In this document: positions 26,256-38,240 of the stretch, in pieces | Numbering within the stretch: the stretch's first letter is position 1 | How the letters are laid out: every line of letters begins with the position of its first letter | Source of the DNA: Alisma plantago-aquatica | Taxonomy: Eukaryota > Streptophyta > Magnoliopsida > Alismatales > Alismataceae | NCBI GenBank assembly: GCA_963693085.1 | Contig: OY856409.1 | Coordinates: forward strand, 294,414,058-294,478,057 | DNA: 64,000 bases | Direction: 5' to 3' | Position numbers and translations under genes: made by a program | Notes under the pieces: model-generated | Databases searched by the model: none | What the model saw: the letters and a program-made list of their open reading frames with translations, nothing else | Told to the model about the DNA's origin: nothing

Positions 26256-27330
26256 ATGGGCGATTATCAAGGTGGGAGATACCTCATCAACATTCCAATC
26301 TTTGATGGGAGCAATTTCCTCTATTGGAAAATAAGGCTAAAATTATACATCCAAGGATCAAGTCTTGAGCTATGGAAAATGGTGGACCTTACATACAATC
26401 TACCAGAGACAAAGAAGAATAATGGGATGAAGCTACCTTGAAGATATAAATGTTGAATGCAAGATACATCAACATTCTCTATGCCTCCATGTCCCCCACC
26501 GAGTTCAACCAGATTTACTCTAGTAAGATGTCCTATGAGATATGGAGAAAGCTATGTGTCACTTATGATGGGAGAAAGCAAGTGAAGGAAACCAAAGTCT
26601 ACATCCTCAAAGGGCTTCTTGAAAACTTCAATATGGTAAAGGAGGAGAGGATAGCCAAGATGTTCTCAGGTCTCAACACCATTTTGAATGGTCTTGCCAT
26701 TCTAGGTCATACTATGGATAGAGTAGAGATAAACTCAAAGATCCTTAGAACTCTCCTCAAAAGGTGGGAATCTAAGGTGACCTCCATTGAAGAAACAAAT
26801 TCTCTTAGTGGTATCCCTATTGAAGAGCTCATAGGAAACCTACAATCCCATGAAGTCAAAATTGACAAGCAAGATGAAGAAGAAAGAGAAGAAGAGAAAG
26901 AGATAAAGAGAATGAATAAGGCTGAAATCAAAGCACAAATTGAGGCTATTATTAGTCAAGCTTCTCGATCCTCTCAAGAAGAAGAATATTCCATATACTC
27001 CAAGGGTAGACTCTACAAAGACAAGCCATCCTCTTCACCCGATGCTTCAAATGTGGAAAGAAAGGTCACTTCAGGGAAGATTGTCCACAAGACAAAAAGA
27101 TCCATCATCATAAGAGAAAAGAAGAGAAGATAAGCACAAGATGAAGGAGAGATGGCACAAAAGCTCAAGTGACTCCTTAAACTCAAGCTCTAGTAACCCC
27201 TCCAACTCAAGCTCAAGTAAAGAATCAAGTGGAGGATCTAGCTTGAGCTCTAGCAAAGATGGAGAGTGTCATTTTACTCTCATGGCATCAACAAGTGAAG
27301 ACTCAAATGAGGTCACTTGATAATGGATTG
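26256..27330 (+). pseudogene. SIRE-like copia gag (UBN2 domain, CCHC knuckle), frameshifted
   Basis: The only coding region inside this element. ATG at 26256 opens GRYLINIPIFDGSNFLYWK, the conserved gag start, to about 26.42 kb; a frame change and a stop near 26.42-26.45 kb separate it from the UBN2-type core at 26450-27030 (KMSYEIWRKLCVTYDG, QVKETKVYILKG, ILRTLLKRWESKVTSIEE, IPIEELIGNLQSHE). A lysine/glutamate-rich segment follows, and in a third frame a complete CX2CX4HX4C knuckle, CFKCGKKGHFREDC, at 27043-27084. A serine-rich tail ends near 27330. Gag packages element RNA in a cytoplasmic particle. The lineage call (SIRE/Maximus) rests on these motifs. Confidence 0.85.
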
Positions 27331-28960
27331 ACTTGAGCTATGGATTTGCAAATTGGTTTCTCATTCCACATAAAAGAAGAAAGGTGAGATGTGTATAGGG
27401 TGGCAATAAGTGGAAAAGAAATGGTAAGAATAGAGGTAATGTTATTCTTGCTCATATCCAATCATTATGTTTTTTTGTCAAGATAGTATGCACTATACAT
27501 ATGGTTTTTGAGTCAAAAAGTATATATTGTGATTCTCATCACTTTCTTAATCAAAAACTATTTATGATGCTTTCATATTGCATTACTAACTTGCTTATAC
27601 ATGTTTGGATATGGCATATATTTTTATCATGCCTCTATATATGCTTTTTCTGAAAAATATATGTTTTTGACAGCAAATGTTTATGGTCGAGTTTGTCCTG
27701 TAGGAAACTCATCCGACAAGCACTAAAGGGTGTTGCCAACAATTGTTGTCAGCTGAGAAGTTCAACCCAGAAACTCGACCGACAACATAGTGCACTGAAT
27801 ATACACATGCCTTTGTGGAACATAATCTCCCTCTCAACTAGATTTTCTCAACCACAAGCCATATTCTATGGCACTCCCTTTAGTACCTTTATATATGTAT
27901 ATTGCCATGTCTTAAATTGACTATCTTGCATGCAACTTTGTCTTTCTAATTTCTATAATTTGATATCCACAAGTGGTATCCCTATATCTTACAATTACCT
28001 ATCTTGAGTTGTTATGCATGTTTTGATGATGATCTCTTTGAACCTCTTGGTTGTGTCTTAAATTGCTCCTGTTGTGCTATAACTTGCTACATTTATCTAG
28101 TTGTATATCTTGTTTTTATACAACCTTGAGGTTCTTAGTGGTAATCATCTTTTGGTAATGATGCATATTAGCTAGTGAGTTTTATCCTTTCTAGCTTCTA
28201 AAACTGCATATATTTTTGTTTTGATATATCTCTACATCTTCTCATAGACTACTCTTTAACTTGTGCATCTTTTTCTATGATCTAGGTCCTACTAGTAGTC
28301 CCGAATTTGTGATAATAATCTACTAGTATTTCATATACATGTAGTTATAGCCTTGTTTATCTTTTCATCAAGTCGTTTTCAACTATATGCCATGCTTATA
28401 TCTTGTTTCATACTCAAGCTTGTTCTTGACTTGCATATCTACTATCTTGAGTTACTTGCTTGCATAGCCTTTTCTTGGTTGTTTTCTAGAACTACATCTA
28501 GGTTTGTTCAAATGCATGTCTTGATTTGCTTTACATACTATGCTTGGACAAGCCCCTAGTTAATGCTCTTCTACTCTCCTTTCTAACATTTGGTATCTCT
28601 TTTTCTCTAACATTTCTTTTTAGCTCTTCAAACCCCCACTTTTTGAAATGACAGAGGGGGAGAAGTCATGTATTATGATTAGATAGGGAAAAGGCATGTG
28701 TGAGGAGAAAGCATGTCTTATGTCAAGGGAGAAGACATATATATAGAATATATATGACTAGAAGACATAGTTTCTATAAATGTAATGAAAGCTAACCATG
28801 CAGGAGAAATGGAATCAATTGAGAGGGAGTATGAGAACTCCATGAGCATCAATTGAGGGGGATCATATAAACACAAGTCCTTTGAAATCCCTAGGTTTCT
28901 CTAAAGGTATGATTTTATTTAAAAGCTTTCAATACATTTATGGAATGATTTGTCATCTTC
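27331..28960 (+). other. Non-coding internal 3' region of the TR-GAG element
   Basis: No protease, integrase, RT or RNase H similarity in any frame. The stretch is T-rich, with the phrase cttgca/tatcttg recurring. At 27690-27790 it carries a short block with the same words as the LTR U3 (gtcgagtttgtcctgtaggaa, gaaactcgaccgacaacat). The missing pol makes the element dependent on a partner. Confidence 0.75.
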
Positions 28961-28974
28961 AAAAAGGGGGAGAA
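28961..28974 (+). other. Polypurine tract
   Basis: aaaaagggggagaa immediately precedes the TG of the right LTR; all fourteen bases are purines. Confidence 0.9.
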
Positions 28975-30506
28975 TGTTGACTTAAGGTCAATGTGACTCA
29001 AGGTATAAATTGACTAAACCCTTGTTTTGATGATGACTAACCATTCCACTTATTTGTGTCTAATGCTTCTACTTGAGTTGTTTCAGATTAGGTATAGACA
29101 CACTCCAAATGCCCAAACTTGTGCATCCTAACTTGGAGAAAAGACAAGTCAAACTCAATGCAAGTGAACTTTTGTGGTATATGATGTATCTCTATAAGAA
29201 ACATGTTGTAAATCACTAGTAATGATTGTATGACTTGTAATTAAGATTAGAAAAAATTAGGAGAATTTATTTAGAATATTTAAGCACTTTAACGACATTT
29301 TCTAAAATACATCATAGAGTGTTTTCGGTCGAGTTTATCATGTGAGAAAACTCGAATGACACCCTTGATGCATCTTGAGAATGTCCAGGTACGGCCAAGT
29401 TTCCATACACATAACTCGATGGCACCCTGCACTAGAAAAAGTAAATTTAAGTGTTTGACCAAGTTTCATCTAGGATAAACTCGACCGATGCCTCAAATTT
29501 TCTTTGTCACATAGTTCAAGCGGTCGAGTTTCCCAAAAGTAAACTTGATTGATCGCATCATATGGGTAGTGTAGAAAAGGTGTTTCTAGTTGTTGTAGTA
29601 TTGTGAAACTCAAAAATATATCTGTTGCAACACCCCCAAATGGCTAGTATTTGTCCTTAAGTGTTCCCACTGTCTAGTAGGCATCCCCAACTATAAATAG
29701 GACCCCTTGGGCTTCATCCCATGGTGCGCCAAGCATTATGAAGGTCCCTATATTGTAGTTGAGTGCCTCCAAGAGCCTCCTCTCTCTCTCAAGCTTAATT
29801 ACTTGCTACATCCATTATAGTGAGTAGTAGATTTGTAAGACAGCTAGTCCTACATGTATATCTTGTGAGTCTCTCACTTCCTCCACCTCCCAATCTCTCT
29901 TTCAAGCATGAAGATGAAGGTTATCTCTCTTGGCTAAGAGAGGTGAAGAAGAAGAAGGGAAGAAGTCCCTTGGTGAAAGCTTCTCCTTAGTGAAGGTGAA
30001 GTGAAAGGTGGAAGATCTAAGAAGAGTGGGTAATTCCTTCATGGAAGAAGACTCGTGTAAGAGTGGGTAAGTCCTTGTTCAAGGTGAAAGACTCGGTGCA
30101 AAGTGGGTAAGTCATTGGTGAGGTTGAAGGCTCAGTCTTGAATAGGTAAGTCCTTTGGTAGGTTGTTGGCTCCATTCTCCTAAAAGGGAAGGTTGGGTAT
30201 CCTTGGCCCAAAAAAGGAAGGTCATATGTTGTATAATGTAATATAAGTATGAATGGTTGCAAGATCCTAGAGTTTGACCTCTCTAGGTAATGGACTGACT
30301 TACTCCTAGTTTGGAGTATGGAACCACTCTACATAGCTTGTGTTCTTGTGCTTGTTCGATATCTCTATCCCTTGCTATGTATGTTTTAGTTGCACTCAAA
30401 GTTCATACTTGCCATATTATCTTAGAAATATCTTGAAGGTCTAATGAATTTCTTTAATTTCATTTAGCTCTATTCACCCCCTCTAGAGCCCATACAAGAT
30501 CCAACA
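28975..30506 (+). repeat. Right (3') LTR of the TR-GAG element
   Basis: 1,532 bases, TGTTGACTTAAGG to ...GATCCAACA, collinear with the left LTR. Word cluster at about 29325-29556, TATA box (tataaata) at 29692-29699, the same leader, and the same short repeats of gtgggtaagtccttg. The target duplication gtatg follows at once. Confidence 0.95.
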
Positions 30507-30511
30507 GTATG
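30507..30511 (+). other. Right target-site duplication (gtatg)
   Basis: Exact copy of 24656-24660, marking the right edge of the insertion. Confidence 0.95.
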
Positions 30512-32556
30512 TGCATGCTCAAGTCATCGAGGTTGGTTGTTGAAAATTAAGCATGAGTGGGAAACACAAGTATGTAATGATTGCCTTGAGATAGCCACTA
30601 ATAAATGGCATCCTCCTTGGTTATCTTGATGAAGGTAGAAGCCACCAAATACTTGATATCAATAATGTAAGATGGCTTCTACATTGTGAGCGCACTGAAG
30701 GGAATGTTAGTGTAGTCGAGGTAGTTGCAATAAAGTAAGATGGATATTGCATGTGATCGCACTGAAGGGAATGTGGGTGTAGCCAAGGTAGTTGTAGAGT
30801 TTGACATCTATACTTGAGTTCCATCTTTCTCTATGTTAGGGGCCTTGAAATGTCAATATCTAAAGCGTCAACAAGAGAGTAACTATGACATGATGGCATA
30901 TTTTGGTGCTTTATCACCATTCCCTTTTGCAAGCTCACATCCATATGGATTCATTGATTAGCCAACCATGGTTAAATTCATTTTGGAAGATAAACAACCA
31001 ACTTCCATTGCATATACAATCATTTTTTATCATGAGGTACATTCCCAACAGGAGGTATACATTCCACCATTGATTTATTTTTTATTTCTTCTCCAATTTT
31101 ATTTCCTATGAAACATATAGAGGAGCTGAGTGTGTTCCACATAGAGGATCCAAGCGACAGGTGGATATTGCAAAGGTCCCCATTGTCATTGATTTTGATG
31201 TTGATTGGGTGGTAAACTAGGTAGATGCACATATGCATACAAATTTTTGCCATGTTGATTTCACATATGAGACAGTCCCTGCTATGCTAGCACCACATCT
31301 TTCTCATGTGGATCTAGTGATGAGAGGAAGACAGATCCATGTCATCTACCTGATTTAACATAGTTGACAACACCTGTTGTGGATTTATTGCATACCACCT
31401 TAGCCATAGAAGAAGTTAGTTTGCCTCCAGTATTCATTGATGAGAGTATTTTGAGGCCAACAGAGAGGCATTACTCCTGCACTATGCCACTTCTTCCAAA
31501 TCCACACACAACTACTACACTACCTCTATCTATGGAGGACTATTGACATATCATATTGGTTGGGTTGTGGGGTGAAAGGCAATAGTACTTCAAGCAACTT
31601 GACAATAACTTTAAGCTACTAGATGACTTGATCACATTTTTCACCATAGAGATCACATGTTCAAAGTACCAGCCCTTTCTCATTAGGCTTCTAATTGGAC
31701 CATCTTTGAGTTTCCAGGACCACCTAGATAAGCATCAGAGGATTTCTTTCCCTCCATCTTAGGTTTAATGTTTTCTCTTGTACAAGCAAAATTATAAGCT
31801 CATGGTGGAGGTTGGGTGGTATGTACTCCTTCCCACCCACACCTATCTACTTTTACATTCTTATTTTTTTAACATGTTAGCTTTGCATACACCTTGAATC
31901 TAGATTACTTGCATTGTATGAATCTTAAAAATGTTTTCATTGTGTTCTTAGTTATTGCAATGTTAGTTGAATCCATTATCTAGTCGGCTTAGGTTACATT
32001 TATCTTTTGTAATGCATATAGAGTTTGTCATTCAGCCAGCTCTTTGTTTATAGTAAATCATTGATGTTAATTGTATTCTTGAAAACATATCAATGGTTAA
32101 AAATCACCTTTTATAGACAATGAATATAAGCATAATGTTATCTAGCATATGTTAGAGGAACCAATAGGGTTCAAATACGATATTCCTCCTATTGATTAGT
32201 GAGTCATATTTATGGAATTGTCATGCATCCCTTTGTCTTGTCATTATTTGACTTAAGTAAATTTGTGGAATAATCATATGTACTTAAACATAAAAACAAG
32301 TGGTGCACATGATCCATACCATCTTATACAACACTTCTTCCATTGTATTACCTTCCATCCACCAAAATGAAAAGAAAAAAAATTATAGTCGTAAAGTCTG
32401 CAAAAACTAAGCTCAGGGTGGCACACCACCCCTTCCCTTTATAACCTCATTTTCTTTCATACTCTACTCTATGTAATAGGGGTGTATCACCAAAAATAAA
32501 TAAAATATGTTAATGTACACAAAATTAAGCAATATTTGTATTTGCATATATAAAAT
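30512..32556. other. Unassigned, continuation of the DNA interrupted by the TR-GAG element
   Basis: No gene recognised. A 67-bp imperfect tandem duplication lies at 30668-30801 (landmark cgcactgaagggaatg at 30691 and 30758). The plus-strand frame at 31364-31546 and its upstream frame fragments around 31.1-31.3 kb (WILQRSPLSLI-like) may be an old gag or mobile-domain remnant, but I cannot name it. Confidence 0.4.
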
Positions 32557-32572
32557 ATCTCAATTCAAATAG
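32557..32572 (+). other. Left target-site duplication of SINE
   Basis: atctcaattcaaatag, repeated as atctcaagtcaaatag at 32831-32846 with one mismatch. Sixteen bases fits LINE-driven (target-primed) insertion. Confidence 0.9.
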
Positions 32573-32830
32573 TCACCCGATTGTTGGTGCACTGGTCAAA
32601 GGGGGTGCTCCCCAGCCTGGCCACCCTAGTTCCAATCCCGCCAGGAGCGGACTGGAGTGCAAAAAAACCGGTTGATGGGCGCTCTGACCAGCAATGGCTA
32701 CGACGAAATAACTCATTATCGGGTGTGGCGTGGGGGTGAGTGACCACCACACGTCTGACCCTGGGGTTTAACCTACTAGGGGGAGTCCATTAGTGTCTCG
32801 TTCTAGGAGGAGGTCCTCGTCATCAAAAAA
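32573..32830 (+). mobile_element. tRNA-derived SINE, full length
   Basis: A 258-bp element with a Pol III A box (ttggtgcactgg, 32584-32595), a B box (agttccaatcccg, 32628-32640) at about the tRNA spacing, a GC-rich body and a short A-run (catcaaaaaa) at the 3' end. It is flanked by a 16-bp target duplication. It has no coding capacity; the minus-strand open frame across it is a shadow. SINEs of this kind are transcribed by RNA polymerase III and mobilised by the machinery of a LINE with a matching tail. I do not recognise the body as a named family. Confidence 0.9.
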
Positions 32831-32846
32831 ATCTCAAGTCAAATAG
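32831..32846 (+). other. Right target-site duplication of SINE
   Basis: atctcaagtcaaatag directly after the A-run, one mismatch from the left copy. Confidence 0.9.
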
Positions 32847-33554
32847 AGGAGATATGTGCATTCTTCCTTTCATACCCTCATTCACTCTATGTTGATATCC
32901 ATTGACAAACCTTAGTGTGGGATTATGTGCATACTCATCATTTTGCACGACTCAGTTTTTTATAAAATCCTTAGACATGTGTGGTACTAGGGATGGTGGT
33001 GGGGAAGTGGTATTGTGAAGCAAAGTCAAAAATGAGGATATGGAAAGTCATGCTCTATGATATTAGGAAGTTGGGTTGCACGGACATAATGGTGGTAGGG
33101 ATTGAAGCATGATGCAAGTATGAGGCATGTACATTGGTTAAAAGTATTTCTTTAGATAGTTTTATTAATTTTTTATTACTCAAGGACAAGAAACATTTAA
33201 GCTCAAATTAGTTTGATGAATCTCTAACATCTTGTTTTAGTTGCATTTTTTAAAATTCATTTTAAAGTTTCTATTGCATTTCACTTCATAATTCACCTAT
33301 TTTAGATTTTAGTAGTTTATGCAATTTATGTAGTACTATATAGATTTTTTTTATTTTATTTGTAGTTTGATACAAATATAAGAGAGAGAAATTACCTCCA
33401 TGAAAATCTCAAAAAGTGACCCAAGTTGGATATCCTCGATCCCCAACTCTGATAATTGGAGTGAGGGCCATTAAAGTATAGTGGTCAATATAATAGATCT
33501 AAAGTTCCCATTCGAACTTCAAAATGAGCGATTCAAAATACTATGCACAGTTCA
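32847..33554. other. Unassigned AT-rich DNA
   Basis: No coding or structural signal recognised in these about 700 bases. Confidence 0.5.
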
Positions 33555-33608
33555 GTTCTCTCTCTCTCTCTCCATATATATATATATATAGACACATACA
33601 CACACACT
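33555..33608 (+). repeat. Compound microsatellite (tc)n(at)n(ac)n
   Basis: A run of tctctctc, then tatatata, then acacacac within 55 bases. Near it, at 33651-33666, is an isolated word agtcggtcgaccgatt of the class found in the LTR clusters. Confidence 0.9.
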
Positions 33609-33880
33609 AATACATGCCAGTCAGTTGACTTACCCTTGATCCATTTTTCTAGTCGGTCGACCGATTTTTGAGAAAAACATCATAGGAAAATTTGGGAACT
33701 TTTGATAACCCATCACTAGAATGGATCTAGATTCCACATATGATGTTGGAATCGGATGACTCAAGTTATTATGGATGTGTAATTTGATTATCCACATAGT
33801 TAGTATTTATTGAATGGTTCCATTTGGTCAGTTGACCCTCCATTCTACTGAAAGTCCAATAATAGAAATCTACAACACAT

Positions 33881-34040
33881 TGTCCACAACAGTAGGATTA
33901 TTTCAAATTAGCTTAAAACCCTATAGAATGCTAGAAAAACTTGACAACAATTAGAGAAGTTGTTCACAACTGTTGGATTATTTCAGATCAACTTAAAACC
34001 CTAGAGAATGCTATAAAAACTTGACAACAATCAGGGTTCA
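33881..34040 (+). repeat. 80-bp tandem duplication
   Basis: Two copies, 33881-33960 and 33961-34040, offset 80. Landmarks are tgt(c/t)cacaac at 33881 and 33961 and cttaaaaccct at 33912 and 33992. The copies differ at about ten positions. Not in a recognised element; possibly part of an LTR leader. Confidence 0.85.
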
Positions 34041-34689
34041 CAACTTATATCTTCCATCCACAACACCAGATGCCAACAAGGAAGTCCGGAGATGAAAGCT
34101 AATGGCTTGATGTGGAGATGTTCTCCGCCAAAGATCAGAATTGAATACCACAACTACCATTCGGGAGTGGTGACAAGACCACTGATCTTCTCCTCTATGC
34201 ATCCATTTTTTCCAAGAGCTAATTCTTCTTATATCTCTCTCTCTTTGTATCATAAATAGGATTAAACAGTTGATCATTTACTAGGATGCATGGATTAGCC
34301 CCATTGCTCATATCTTGTACCCTCATGTTATAAATTGTTGTTTGTATGCAATTTTATATTGATTATCAATTGTTTGATTGCATGATCTATAGGTTAGCTA
34401 CCTATCTTATTTTATTGTTAGAATCCTATGCGTAAGGACCTTGAAATGGAAGATTAAAAAACTAATCGATATCATTGACCTCGGATGAGAACACAAAAGG
34501 GAGTTCTTTATGGTGATAGATAAAGAGTTCATAGGTTTGAGATCTTGAGTCTTTAGGGAAATCTGTCCTTTCAAATTTCATACTCCTAAAGGATATGAAA
34601 TTTCTTGACCCTAATCTAATTATATGTGCTTGATTTAAATAAATATGAGCTCAATGAAACCCTCTTGTGAGGCAACTGGCAAGGTGACA
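34041..34689. other. Unassigned; possible LINE 5' leader in its right part
   Basis: No coding similarity. The LINE ORF1 similarity starts near 34.75 kb, so the 5' untranslated part of that LINE may begin in this stretch, but I find no boundary or matching target duplication. Confidence 0.4.
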
Positions 34690-35506
34690 TACTAGGCTGT
34701 AGAACACTGCCAACCATCTTTAGGAGGAAATCATCATATCTGGAAGGAAAAACTTTAGAAGATGATTTCACGTTTGTTCCTAATTCTCCTAAAGACTGGT
34801 TTGAAGTTTATGAAGTCTCAAGAAAACTTTTTGCGCCTCTATCCCTTACTGAGATCACTATTAAAGAGGGTCGCATTTTGTTCATGAGTGCCGAAGATTA
34901 TGAGAATGTGGCTAAATGGAGGTTGTCTCTCTGGTTACATAGTTGACTTCTCTCTGGATCTTGTTATTCTTCACCAACATTTGGAAAATGTTTGCAACCT
35001 TGAAGAAGATTTAGAAATCATTCACATCCCAAATGATCTATTCATCTTTAGAATTTTACTTATCATGATATGAAGCATGCCTTGGATAAGGGGCCTTGGT
35101 TTTTGAAGCATTATCCATTGGTGTTAATGAAATGGAGTCATGGTCGTCCTATTTCAAAGATTGTCCTCAAAAGTGTACCAAAGTGGATCAGGTTGTTTGA
35201 CCTTTTGATAGAACTTTGGGATGTAAGAACATTTGAACACATTGGTTCTTTTCTGGGATTTCATATTAGTACATATAAAGCTATGTGGAATTGTAGCTTC
35301 CTGGATTACGTAAGAATTCAAGTTCTAGTCAGTTCGACATCTAAGTTTCCTTCTGTTATTGAACTTGAAGGAGAGAATGTTAGATTATATCGTGTGACTA
35401 TTGAGTATGAATGGCTTCCTGGGGTCTGTGATAAATGTAAATTATTCAGACATGAAGCAGGTTGCTGCCCTATAGGTCAAAGTTCTTCTGAAAAGATTCA
35501 GAACTA
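34690..35506 (+). pseudogene. L1-type LINE ORF1 (DUF4283-like, CCHC knuckle)
   Basis: Frames joined across stops read FVPNSPKDWFEVYEV, IKEGRILFMSAEDYENVAKW, then (35070-35507) HALDKGPWFLKHYPLVLMKW, VPKWIRLFDLLIELWD and YEWLPGVCDKCKLFRHEAGCC. This is the usual plant L1 ORF1: an RNA-binding DUF4283-type domain followed by one CX2CX4HX4C knuckle, here CDKCKLFRHEAGCC. The product would coat LINE RNA. At least two frame breaks near 34.95-35.07 kb. A serine/threonine-rich tail runs to about 35.87 kb in more than one frame. Confidence 0.85.
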
Positions 35507-35872
35507 GCAAGAAGCATCTGAGGGGGTTATTGATGCCTTTGATTCTATTGTTGATGGTAACTATTTCCCAAACTCTGGGACCTCTGGTGTTACTAATATT
35601 CTTGCAAATTTGAACTCCTAAGGTGTTTTTAGTTCAATATCTGTTCTGTCAACCCCTGGTCAAATTTTCAATGACTTGTCTTTGTCATTTGTGAATGGTA
35701 CAGATGTTATGACTAAATTGGATGTGGTAACAAATTCTCCACCTATTTTAGTTCCAAAAACCACTACAGGTATGTCCCTGAGAGTTATTAATTCAATGTT
35801 CTCCCCCTTAAGCATTTTGGACACTATTGATGAAAGTGTTGAGGCCGACAGCTTAACGACCCAAGTGAATAA

Positions 35873-36663
35873 ATGACTCCATCTCTTAAAATCTCCTCTT
35901 GGAACGTAAGGGGCATTAGTAATAAAATCAAAAGCGTCCAGGAGGAGTTGATAAGGTTGGGGAGCAATATCTTCATTCTGTAGGAAACTAAACTTAGGAA
36001 GAGGGACATAAGCAAGTTTGTCTCTAAGCATTTCCCTCATATGGAGTTTATTTCTAATATTGAATCTCATGTCTTGGGAAGAATTATGATCATCTGGAAT
36101 CCAGGAGAATGTGTAATTGTTAAGATATCTAAATTGACTAGCATATTCTATGCAAAGTCTTGGTAGATGACTTTTCTTTTCTTATCTCTGCTATTTACAT
36201 ACATAATGGTGATTGTGACCATTCAAGACTTTGGGACTCTTTGGATGCTACCTATCAGAGTTACAATTTACCCTGGATTTCTTTGGGGGGCTTCAATGTC
36301 GTGCAAAGGGATAGTGAGAGAGTAAGTGAGAAGCCTCCTTCTAGTAAATCCATGAATGAATTTAATGGTTGGGTCTTGGATTGTGGTCTTTATGAATTAG
36401 ATTTAAAGGGACCCTTCTTCTCATGGGATATTCGTCAAGATGATGATGGTTTTATCACCTCTAAGATTGATAGGGTTTTATATAATGATTTGTTCTTGAA
36501 CTTGGTTGAAGCGTTTTCTGGTGAGCTTGTTTCCAATACCACTAGTGACCACAAATCAATTCTATTTTCAATTGGTCTTCCCAGAGTGGTTAATTATCCC
36601 TTCTATTTTATTAATTCTTGGAGTTTGAAAGATGGCTTTCTTAAAGTGATTAAAAATGCTTAG
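35873..36663 (+). pseudogene. L1-type LINE endonuclease (APE-like), catalytic change
   Basis: ATG at 35873 opens MTPSLKISSWNVRGISNKI, the typical start of plant L1 ORF2 with the WNVRG endonuclease motif. A stop follows where the conserved Q-E-T-K motif is expected (IL*ETKL). The second open block, 36160-36663, reads WISLGGFNVVQRDSER (aspartate of the GDFN motif changed to glycine near 36287), TSKIDRVLYND and TTSDHKSILF (the SDH motif, kept). The enzyme normally nicks target DNA. With an in-frame stop and loss of a motif aspartate this copy is dead. Confidence 0.9.
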
Positions 36664-36687
36664 GAAGTTCAAGTTGAGGGTACATCT

Positions 36688-38240
36688 ATGTTCAAGGTGT
36701 ATAGAAAGTTTCAGATATTGAGAATTGCTTTGAAGAAGTGGAATCATGATAGTGTGGGTAATATCTTTGACAATATTAAGGAGGCTAAATATAATATGTT
36801 ACAAGCTGAAATCAAGGCTGATCTTGACCCTTTGAATCATTCTCTCCGAAATGATGCAAAGATGCTCAGGAATGTTCTTCATGAAGATGAAAAGGTTGCA
36901 TAAATTTTTCGAAGGCAGAAGTCTAGGGTGCAATGACTTGCTGAAGGTGACATGAATTCAAAGTTCTTTTATTCTTCACTTAAAACCAGGCAACAAAGAA
37001 ATCAAATTAGGTGCCTTAATATCAATGGTCAGGTGAGCTATGATATGTATGATAATAAAGATTTCATTCTAAAGTATTATTCTGATTTGTTCAATAGTGG
37101 ACATAAATGTGAGGGTCTTAATGAGTTTAAATGGTTTGGTCCTACACTTAATGAGGATCAAAAGATCATCATCATCAGAAGTGTGACTCATGTTGAAATT
37201 GATGATACAATAGCTTCTTTGAATATTGACAAAGCTCCCGGACCCAATGGCTTTAATGCCTTTTTCATTAAAGAAGCTTGGTCTATTGTTGGTGGTGATA
37301 ATTCTAAAGCTATGAGAGATTTATTTTCTAATGGAAAGTTACTTAAGGAGTCGAATAATACTTTTATTACCCTGATTCCTAAAGGGAATGATTCTTCAGA
37401 CATTAAAAATTGGTGCCCTATCTCTCTTAGCAATATTGTTTATAAAGTCATATCTAAAACCATGGCCAATAGAATCTAAAGTATCATTCCTTTGATCATT
37501 AGTAACAATCAATCTGCATTTATTAAAGGGAGAAATATCAAGGATTCTATACTTCTCTCTAATGAAATTTTTCACGATTTCAATTGATCTTCTATAGGTG
37601 GTAAAATGTGTATGAAGATTGATATTTCAAAGGCCTATGATAATGTGAACTAGAATTTTTTGTTTGCTATTCTTCACAGGATGGGATTTCCTTCTATATG
37701 GATTAATTGGGTTTCTAGTATTTTTAGTTCTACCTTGTATCAAGTTTTGTTTAATGGAGAACCTACGTACATGTTCTTTCCTTCAAATGGCATTCGTCAA
37801 GGAGACCTGATGGTGCCATATTTGTTTGTAATTGTAATGCAAGACTTTTTTGTTCTTATGAACCAAGTTGTCAGCAATCAACTCCTCATTCCTATTAAGG
37901 CTTCTAATTCCTTATATTTGTCACATTTTGGTGTCCGTGGATGATCTTTCTGGAAGCTAGTCCTGAGAATGCTAAGGAGCTTCTTAAAGTCTTGGATAAC
38001 TTTGGTGATCTATCATGTTTAAGAATCAACAAGTCTAAAAGTGAAGTGATATCTAGTAAAAGTGCTTGTAAAACTGATATTATAGATATCCTTAATTTTA
38101 AAGAGAGTAACTTGCCTTCCACTTATTTTGGAGTTCCTTTAGTTTCTGGGAAAATTCCAAGGTCTACTTGTATTGTTTTGATAGATAAGGTCAAATCAAA
38201 GTTGGAGGGCTGGAAATCAAAGATTCTTTCTATGACATGA
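36688..38240 (+). pseudogene. L1-type LINE reverse transcriptase
   Basis: Landmarks in order: NIDKAPGPNGFNAFFIK (37.21 kb), FITLIPKGNDSSDIKNW and CPISLSNIVYKVISKTMANR (to 37.48 kb), QSAFIKGRNIKDSILLSNE (37.51 kb), MKIDISKAYDNVN (37.62 kb, first catalytic aspartate kept), NGIRQGDLMVPYLF (37.80 kb). The active-site box at about 37.93-37.95 kb is shifted in frame and reads SVDDLS instead of the family's FADDLL, with both aspartates still encoded. The frame then continues as LRINKSKSEVISS and STYFGVPLVSGKIP (37941-38240). Three or more in-frame stops and at least two frame breaks. Confidence 0.92.

Noticed and set aside
32565..32750. Minus-strand open frame with an H/N-rich start as a small gene
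   Set aside because: It lies almost wholly within the SINE and is its shadow.
34485..34560. aaaagggagttct as the left target duplication of the L1 LINE (compare gaaaggagttttgag after the A tail)
   Set aside because: The match is too short and broken to count as a duplication.
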